Shown: one piece after another, positions 60,740 through 64,000 of the stretch
Layout of the letters: each line of letters starts with the position of its first letter
Numbering within the stretch: the first letter of the stretch is position 1
Source of the DNA: Mucilaginibacter_A sp050954285
GTDB lineage: Bacteria; Bacteroidota; Bacteroidia; Sphingobacteriales; Sphingobacteriaceae
Assembly: GCA_050954285.1 (NCBI GenBank)
Contig: JBPBPL010000016.1
Span: forward strand, 81,408-145,407
DNA length: 64,000 nucleotides
Direction of reading: 5' to 3'
Program-made: the position numbers and the translations under genes
The notes under the pieces: generated by a model
Told to the model about the DNA's origin: nothing
Databases searched by the model: none
What the model saw: the letters and a program-made list of their open reading frames with translations, nothing else

Positions 60740-62032
60740 ATGGGGAAAACTAATTTTGCAATAAAAGTAGAAAACTTGTCCAAATTATATCAGATTGGAG
60801 AATTTGGAAGCGGTTCATTTAGCCGTGACTTTGAAAAATGGTGGGCCAAAAAACGAGGTAAGGAAGATCCATACTCAACAATCGGAGATGTTAATGACCG
60901 CACAGTTAAAGGTAAAAGTAATTTTGTTTGGAGCCTTAAAGACATAAATTTTGAAATAGAGGAAGGTGATGCTTTAGGCGTATTGGGGCGTAACGGTGCA
61001 GGCAAAAGTACACTTCTAAAAATTCTCACACGGGTAACTTCCCCAACAACTGGTAAAGTGGAAGGCTTTGGCAGAATAGCCAGCTTACTTGAAGTTGGAA
61101 CAGGATTTCATCCCGAACTTACAGGCAGAGAAAATATATATCTTAATGGTGCTATTCTTGGAATGAATAAAGCCGAGATCCGAAATAAATTTGATGAAAT
61201 CGTTGATTTTTCAGGTGTCGAGCGTTATATTGATACGCCAGTTAAAAGATATTCCAGCGGAATGTACATCCGTCTGGCGTTTGCGGTCGCAGCTCACCTC
61301 GAATCCGAAATATTAATAATAGATGAAGTATTAGCCGTTGGCGATGCTGAATTTCAAAAAAAATGTATAGGCAAAATGAACGCCGCAACAAAGTCGGAAG
61401 GCAGGACTTTGATATTTGTAAGCCACAATATTGCAGCGATCAGTGCATTATGCAACAAAGGGCTGCATTTAAAAAATGGCGAGATGTTGAATTTCGGTAA
61501 TATTAATGACATTGTTACCGGATATCTAAACGAAGGAAACAAACATGTAAAGTCTGAATCTTGGACTGGTATCGAAGGCGACGAACATATAAATATATAC
61601 AACTGTTCCATAAAACCATTAATACCCGGGAGTGGATTTAATACAACTTCAGATTTAGAAGTAATGGTAAGCGGAGAAATTCATAAAAATATTATCGGTC
61701 TCATTATGGGATTTACATTGTGGTCTGAACATGAACACGAAATTGCTTATGTCTTATATGATGACCATGAAGAAGGTATAAGAAGTATTGGACCACAAAC
61801 TTTTACAAAACGTTTTCACATTCCTGCTAATCAATTATCAAGCGGCAATTATAGAATACAACTTGATGTAGGTATTCAATTTGTCAAACGAATCATACAT
61901 GATGAATGTGATATTAATTTTACCTTAACTAATACAACAGGTGTTGGCCGTAAATTTTTAGCTGAAGGACGAGGGCGGACAAGTATTTTTAGACCGGAAT
62001 GGGCACTTAAAACAAATCTGTTTAATAAGTAA
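60740..62032 (+). CDS. wzt: Polysaccharide ABC exporter, ATPase subunit (Wzt-like)
   Basis: A 430-residue cytoplasmic ATPase partner of the permease. Walker A GRNGAGKST at about 83-91, Q-loop region GTGFHPELTGRENI, ABC signature YSSGMYIRLAFAVA at about 171, Walker B EILIIDEVLAVGD at about 192, and the switch His in FVSHN. About 170 C-terminal residues after 262 form a beta-rich polysaccharide-recognition domain, as in Wzt proteins for O-antigen. A TTG three bases upstream is in frame, but the ATG at 60740 is the natural start. Confidence 0.95.
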   Translation: MGKTNFAIKVENLSKLYQIGEFGSGSFSRDFEKWWAKKRGKEDPYSTIGDVNDRTVKGKSNFVWSLKDINFEIEEGDALGVLGRNGAGKSTLLKILTRVTSPTTGKVEGFGRIASLLEVGTGFHPELTGRENIYLNGAILGMNKAEIRNKFDEIVDFSGVERYIDTPVKRYSSGMYIRLAFAVAAHLESEILIIDEVLAVGDAEFQKKCIGKMNAATKSEGRTLIFVSHNIAAISALCNKGLHLKNGEMLNFGNINDIVTGYLNEGNKHVKSESWTGIEGDEHINIYNCSIKPLIPGSGFNTTSDLEVMVSGEIHKNIIGLIMGFTLWSEHEHEIAYVLYDDHEEGIRSIGPQTFTKRFHIPANQLSSGNYRIQLDVGIQFVKRIIHDECDINFTLTNTTGVGRKFLAEGRGRTSIFRPEWALKTNLFNK

Positions 62033-62089
62033 CAGATGATGAATTGAATGTTAAAATAGCAAAATTCCTAAAAAAAGGCATTACTCAGA

Positions 62090-62672
62090 GCATGTTTAAA
62101 TTTCCGCGGGTAAAAATTGTGAAAGAGTGAATCATTCAGTAGTTTGGTTTTACCATAAATCAAACGATGCAAACGAGGTTTACAGAACTGAACGATTCAC
62201 AATAGGAAATTGTGAAAAAAGGTTAGAAATACAAGAGCGGAAGCAAAAATACCCGCTCCTGGTTATTATAGGTTACGCGGACGCAAGTGGCATGATATGG
62301 AAAGCAGGTCCCCTTACTGGCAGATTGTATATTACTATTTTAGCAAATGGAACAGGGAAAAGACGCTTTGTTACCTGCTCAATGAAACTGGTCATGGGTG
62401 AAAGGAGACGCCAGAAAATGGAACGTCAGAGCCAGCACAGCGGCCATAGATAGTCAGAGTGTAAAGAAAGTAGGATTTATAGGGATACAAATGGGGGTAG
62501 ACGGTGGCAAAAAAATGAAAGGCAGAAAAAGGCATCTGACTATTGATAAGCTAGGTTTGCCGCTGGCAATTAGTGTTTCTGCTGCCAACGTGCATGATTT
62601 GGAAAGCGGCTATGACCTGTTGTGGTAGATAGAGAAAAGCAGTAGCCAGATGGAACAAATTTTAAACATGCT
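62090..62672 (+). mobile_element. IS5-family element relic with terminal inverted repeats
   Basis: GCATGTTTAAA (62090-62100) and its exact complement TTTAAACATGC (62662-62672) bound the element. Between them, frameshifted transposase pieces are readable: YWQIVYYYFSKWNREKTL and LLNE (about 62300-62400), then AIDSQSVKKVGFI and DGGKKMKGRKRHLTIDKLG, IDKLGLPLAISVSAANVHD (about 62440-62630), the DDE region of IS5 transposases. At about 580 bp it is shorter than an intact member. It is dead. Confidence 0.75.
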
Positions 62673-62785
62673 TTAACAATGCAACAGGTGTTATTTATTT
62701 AATAATACTGAAATGGAAAGCTGGGTTTATACTGGATACTTTTTAGATTTAATTAAATAAGAACAGGTTACATTACCATAAAATC

Positions 62786-63010
62786 TTGACAGATCATCTT
62801 GACGAATTACATTTATTTACAGAGGCAGTCAACGGCACTAGAAATAACTACCAGCTAACTGAAATGAATGCGCTTTTGGAATTAAAAAGGACGGCAAAAT
62901 TGGTTGCAGAGATACAAAACAATTATTACTGGGAGAAAATAGCAGGTAATCCTTTAGATAAAAAATTACTTAGAAAAATTTATAAGCGAATCGAAGAACA
63001 CTGCAATTAG
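62786..63010 (+). CDS. Possible small hypothetical protein or fragment
   Basis: A 74-codon open frame starting at TTG, with no ATG. It encodes a charged helical peptide (HLDELHLFTEAVNGTRNN, TEMNALLELKRTAKLVAEI) and ends IYKRIEEHCN. I do not recognise it. The surroundings are IS relics, so it may be a truncated gene. The 63011-63609 stretch has no gene I can support apart from a small terminator. Confidence 0.25.
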   Translation: MTDHLDELHLFTEAVNGTRNNYQLTEMNALLELKRTAKLVAEIQNNYYWEKIAGNPLDKKLLRKIYKRIEEHCN

Positions 63011-63411
63011 GTTTTAAAAAACATTGCACATCGATGGAAAAAAGTAAAAAAATGTCCTATAGATCCTTTAATTATTAAAAAAGTTTAGTAGAGAGAAGGG
63101 TAAAAACCCTACTTAACATACCCTTAATTATTATACTGGTAGAAATAGGCACTCTTTGTTTAGTAACACTGGATTCCACGAAAACGATTATTTATTGATC
63201 TTAAGCGCGGCGATAACTATAAAATTTGCAGGTACGTACGATCAAACTTTGAAGTAACATTTACATCAATCGGGAGACTATCTCTTGTGGTAATACCGAA
63301 TGGCGTTAAATCATTGCCGATCTAGTAATGGATACTATCGTTTGTGAATACAATATTATATATACTACTTGGGTACCCACTGCAAGTGAATAAGACACCA
63401 TAATGAATAAC

Positions 63412-63442
63412 GCCCATTCTTTGGGCTGTTTTGTCTTTTTTT
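63412..63442 (+). terminator. Weak rho-independent terminator
   Basis: GCCCA-TTCTT-TGGGC (63412-63426) followed by TGTTTTGTCTTTTTTT. A short stem with a good T-tract. Confidence 0.55.
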
Positions 63443-63614
63443 ACAAGCTGTGAAAGCCACACTAACTAAGAGTAAGCTAACTATACTTCTCAAATTCAGT
63501 AATCTCATTGTTTACTTTACCAGCTTTACTAAAAATAAGAATAGGAATGCTACATAGATGCATTTTATATTTCCTTGCAGCCTTTGAACAATTGACTGGC
63601 TATATTGGAATGTA

Positions 63615-63805
63615 TATAACCCCTCTTAAAAATTGGACTTTTTAAAAGGCGAAAAGTCTTTAAATTTAACAGTCAGATTATGAAGAATCTGGTTATTAGT
63701 GAGGCACAGATTATTAAGGCGTTCAAGGAGTACGAAGGCGGCAGGGATCATGCTCAAATATGCCGGGAACTAGGCCTCCACAAATCCACCTTTTATAACT
63801 GGTGA
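63615..63805 (+). mobile_element. IS3-family 5' end with OrfA relic
   Basis: The leader (63615-63679) contains CCCCTCTTAAAAATTGGAC, typical of an IS3 left end, and a stretch shared with 57104-57156. From ATG 63680 it reads MKNLVISEAQIIKAFKEYEG, GRDHAQICRELGLHKSTFYN, W and then a stop where IS3 OrfA would continue (NKY follows the stop). The HTH of OrfA is visible. It is truncated; no OrfB follows in the window. The last 190 bases show nothing I can name. Confidence 0.7.
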
Positions 63806-64000
63806 AACAAATACGTGGTAACTCCAGAATTGTTGTAAGTTTTCCTGAATTGATACTGATTAGGGGAGTAAGACCTTTAAGACTAACTATTTAGAGCATT
63901 CTCTCCTCGCTTTAACGGCAGAATTTTGATAATTAGCAATTTAAAAAATAGCTTAATTACCTGTTGATTTTAATGTTGCAAGTTCATGTTTATTTTTTAT

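Noticed and set aside
63126..63600. Open stretch with a possible 55-residue protein
   Set aside because: It has no start codon, no family resemblance and lies among IS relics; chance is as likely.

Overview
The window is AT-rich DNA from a Bacteroidota bacterium, most likely Sphingobacteriaceae (Pedobacter/Mucilaginibacter-like). The evidence is a SusC/SusD pair, a promoter of the Bacteroidota type (TTTG - 19 bp - TAnnTTTG), futalosine-pathway menaquinone synthesis (mqnC), secreted Tat-type Gfo/Idh/MocA and sugar-isomerase-like proteins, DUF1080, DUF4142, VCBS/ASPIC-UnbV and NIPSNAP families, and IS3/IS5-type relics. No rRNA, tRNA or CRISPR array was seen.

Layout. 1-12 kb is mostly housekeeping: the 3' part of tpiA, prmA, an Mpl-like Mur ligase, an XRE regulator, a GNAT-like protein, two secreted ferritin-like proteins, mqnC, topA and mnmA. 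12.3-23.2 kb is a long plus-strand operon-like run: GMC oxidoreductase, Gfo/Idh/MocA, gluconate-dehydrogenase-subunit-3-like protein, second Gfo/Idh/MocA, TIM-barrel isomerase, cytochrome c lipoprotein, MFS transporter, two more TIM-barrel proteins, DUF1080 and a thioredoxin-like protein. It looks like a periplasmic sugar-oxidising (3-keto-sugar) catabolic module. 23.3-35.1 kb is a minus-strand SusC-SusD-VCBS/ASPIC-PAP2 haloperoxidase-VCBS/cytochrome locus behind a good promoter and a roughly 200-nt leader. 35.5-39.8 kb holds NIPSNAP, isomerase, WD40-like and DUF1080 proteins. 40-44 kb holds two orphan response regulators, a short SSB, a HipA-like kinase with DUF3037, and YjbQ. 44.4-48.3 kb is a second Gfo/Idh - DUF1080 operon with a PmoA-like protein, followed by a GH53 endo-galactanase and a glycosidase remnant.

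50.7-57.6 kb is accessory: two SDRs, DUF4142, decayed VOC and MarR genes, a class-C beta-lactamase-like hydrolase and IS3 fragments. 57.7-62.0 kb encodes two tandem family-2 glycosyltransferases and a Wzm/Wzt polysaccharide ABC exporter. 62.0-64 kb is a graveyard of IS5 and IS3 relics.

The most unusual signal is a dispersed, about 25-bp sequence with consensus ATRCTKYTTTTATC followed by RGYATAAAWTT. It occurs about 35 times between 4.7 and 58.7 kb, mostly between genes. It often comes as inverted pairs 60-95 bp apart, sometimes abuts or overlaps start codons and signal-peptide codons, and is almost absent from 50.5-55.7 kb and after 58.8 kb. I do not recognise it as a described element.
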